NCBI RefSeq assembly: GCF_030123105.1
Contig: NZ_CP126095.1
Coordinates: 1,302,001 to 1,366,000, forward strand
DNA: 64,000 bases
Direction of reading: 5' to 3'
Origin: Paenibacillus sp. G2S3
GTDB taxonomy: Bacteria > Bacillota > Bacilli > Paenibacillales > Paenibacillaceae
A model generated the notes under the pieces. The model ran no database searches. It worked only from the letters and a program-made list of their open reading frames with translations, and was not told the origin of the DNA. Position 1 is the stretch's first letter. Each line of letters starts with the position of its first letter. Positions 63,201-64,000 of this stretch are shown piece by piece. Position numbers and translations under genes: made by a program.

Positions 63201-64000
63201 AGATACTGGTAAAGATGCGACTAAGGTGCCAATCTACCGGACGGACGTTCTGAACATTAAGAGTACCGCCTCTGATTTGGATGAACCAAAAGGAGATACA
63301 ATAAGTCATAAGTATTTCTTAAAACCATCAAGTGGAACAGAAGTCTTAGCAAGCACTCAAAAGTACTTCACGAAGCAGTTTAGTAGTAATGGTGTATTCA
63401 CCTTTAGACAGCTTGTAACGGATTCTCTGGGGCTGTACCGTGAAATATCCCATAGTATAACAGTTGTGAATCGAATTCCAACAGTTAATATTACGTATCC
63501 TACCAGTACGGACTCGTCAAAACCGACAATCGCAAGCACACTCACCCCGATCATTAAATGGGATTATCAAGATGAGGATGGAGATCTACAGCAACGTTAT
63601 AAGGTGCGAATTATAAATTTAGCCACGGGAACGATCAAAGTTCAATCTGGAGAACAAGTTTCAAGCGCAAAACAATGGCAAGTACCAGCTGAAGCACTGA
63701 TTGAGAATGAAAAATATGCCGTTGAAGTGGAAGTCTTTGATGGTTATAACTGGAGCAATATTTCTCCTCGAAAATATCTCATGGTGAATCTATTGAGCAT
63801 TAAAGGAGGCGTTAAGCACACCCAAGAGTGGAACAACAACCGTAAAGGCTACAATCTGAAAAAGAGTGGCAATGAGGAGAGTCCAAGAGGCTACAACGTA
63901 TTTTGGGCAGGAGAACGTTTTGTTCTACAAGGTACAGCTACAGGTCTCCCGGATACTGTGCAAGTAACCATGAACGGAGGGTTCACTACGCAGCTCAGCC
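60235..64000 (+). CDS. very large secreted PKD/Ig-repeat protein, 3' end missing
   Basis: Open frame from GTG 60235 (CGGAGGATGG upstream) to the window edge: at least 1255 residues, no stop. Signal peptide about 1-38 (ending TTAQAA). Then repeated Ig/PKD-like beta-modules, each opening with a NHPP, NLPP or NRIP motif and holding a DPDxD or DxDND turn (for example PPVALFTVEPNIVSYRKATT and DKSFDPDNDPLDIYYW). About eight to ten modules are seen. It is probably the surface adhesin or long fibre of the second Tad-like system, perhaps wall-anchored by a C-terminal part beyond the edge. Calcium-binding Asp/Asn turns are likely. Confidence 0.75.
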   Translation, partial: MKQKFRISFILYFLLIFTILPILPQPLSERVGISTTAQAADDDNIINYRDITFNSGFATHAQPNTINIRFPAIKVTNISYNKITKQLFYDIAPGAAPMNIDINWNNNTPPGQSHLWNQKLTIDMCGSAYTEAGYEREKNRLYGLDQTWTCSAGNYFWGQTQNWSTDYGTLYNIGLAHTGREINLDFDLSTIRSAMKTTYPNIFTQGHNMFNPADDDNSNPPELFRIRFLAFSGWYRTDLGPSEGPYQANYEPGGYTPYMTEVAKLIPNHPPSISVGTPNGITLVNAPGLSGINIEGYVSDPDNEDVTVTAEIPNVFYKKTTVYKAQSSKPFYIPIDAIDDALSPGSYNMIITASDPSGMKQSKNLTINVKQQMRNKSFILINTPVETRTKFFDSEGDSKSTERFRYDHNPYFYDNSMGIIGDSGLWRTSTYSSFPYSGVYIATFQGRDNPKNDDRFDVYRKWSRDNLSSMTFHVHRKPIALFSAKLMGGYIQISDSSYDLDHITATNKGLVDRQWQYKKTEASIWNDGQPPNPLPSNDQYDIRLRVRDMDGENGLGIWSDWCQRTVGAAANLPPVALFTVEPNIVSYRKATTIIDKSFDPDNDPLDIYYWTVIKDGWNKVWEHWGGATTPPNIAAFGPGNYQINLQVHDNRGLWSEWYSQSVQVMNHPPAAAFNMPSEVYRDTLITMQNTTPDPDEDGDSLSYAWYARLNNSPYYYAGSNRNQSMAIRDLIARSGVSPQQAISDGWEMRLNVSDIPVSSNVSALTSYATRMFTVKNHIPTAGINGPSSVYQFDTITYYGVDSDNDPSDISSLQYYWKVTDSDGATDMYRTPNIKIDFPESGIYTLEHWVVDQIGDKSNIATLKLNVAKNLPPTLTLTTPAGTTTNPSVIDAELQGDPLIKWTYTDPENDPQEKYRLEFYSKDDLLVKSVENPDSSGLLRQYQIPNNTFERFEKFTVYGRAFSKLSWSEISNEKTFIIDNPPKPGFTLITDTGKDATKVPIYRTDVLNIKSTASDLDEPKGDTISHKYFLKPSSGTEVLASTQKYFTKQFSSNGVFTFRQLVTDSLGLYREISHSITVVNRIPTVNITYPTSTDSSKPTIASTLTPIIKWDYQDEDGDLQQRYKVRIINLATGTIKVQSGEQVSSAKQWQVPAEALIENEKYAVEVEVFDGYNWSNISPRKYLMVNLLSIKGGVKHTQEWNNNRKGYNLKKSGNEESPRGYNVFWAGERFVLQGTATGLPDTVQVTMNGGFTTQLS

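Overview
The window looks like chromosome of a spore-forming, low-to-medium GC Firmicute, most likely Paenibacillus or a close relative. The reasons are S-layer-homology (SLH) secreted proteins, a giant GH87-type alpha-1,3-glucanase, a SigV/RsiV/OatA lysozyme-response locus, a CmpA spore-cortex protein beside SprT, AGGAGG ribosome sites, and tRNA genes some of which lack an encoded CCA. No phage, IS element, CRISPR array or rRNA was seen.

Layout. 1-4.5 kb: SLH protein, short-chain dehydrogenase, a TetM-like ribosomal GTPase behind a 16-codon leader ORF, and a GNAT acetyltransferase. 4.5-9.3 kb: a cell-wall stress locus on the minus strand, with a secreted RsiV-like-domain protein, oatA, sigV and rsiV; the first two genes share an ECF-type promoter motif. 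9.3-17.6 kb: CGNR regulator, DinB-like protein, AraC regulator divergent from a large DUF5107/TPR protein, a small membrane protein, a GNAT remnant, cmpA, sprT and a pentapeptide protein. 17.8-24.7 kb: one 2299-residue surface glucanase preceded by a probable CcpA cre site. 25-33 kb: Lrp regulator and metallo-hydrolase, then an AT-rich accessory stretch of immunity-like orphan genes and a truncated WYL-family regulator between two tRNA pairs, then a second copy of tRNA-Leu(GAG). 33-36 kb: glutathione peroxidase, DCC protein, copper-amine-oxidase-like secreted protein, DUF6526 protein.

36.3-46.8 kb is a complete Tad (Flp) pilus operon: TadZ, TadA, TadB, TadC, Flp1 pilin, TadE-like proteins, a DUF5702-like protein, prepilin peptidase and a DUF6382-FHA protein. 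46.9-50.5 kb holds housekeeping genes (TIGR01777 epimerase, DUF2621, endonuclease IV, PurU). From 50.7 kb to the window edge lies a second, strongly diverged Tad-like operon: a CpaB/SAF protein, a TadZ homologue that has lost its P-loop lysine, a TadA-like ATPase, two TadB/C-like membrane proteins, two tandem one-helix microproteins, two pseudopilin-like proteins and three exported proteins, two of them large and PKD/Ig-like. The last gene runs off the right edge. No prepilin peptidase is seen in operon 2, so it may borrow that of operon 1 or not need one.

The two Tad-type operons appear to share an RNA leader: each has a promoter-like -10 box, a hairpin with loop AAGCA, and 32-33 nt later a GGTGCTTTTT segment that can pair with that loop and also forms a terminator, just before the first gene. 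This shared leader and the diverged second operon are the best candidates for something undescribed. All family assignments come from reading the sequence; no database search was run.
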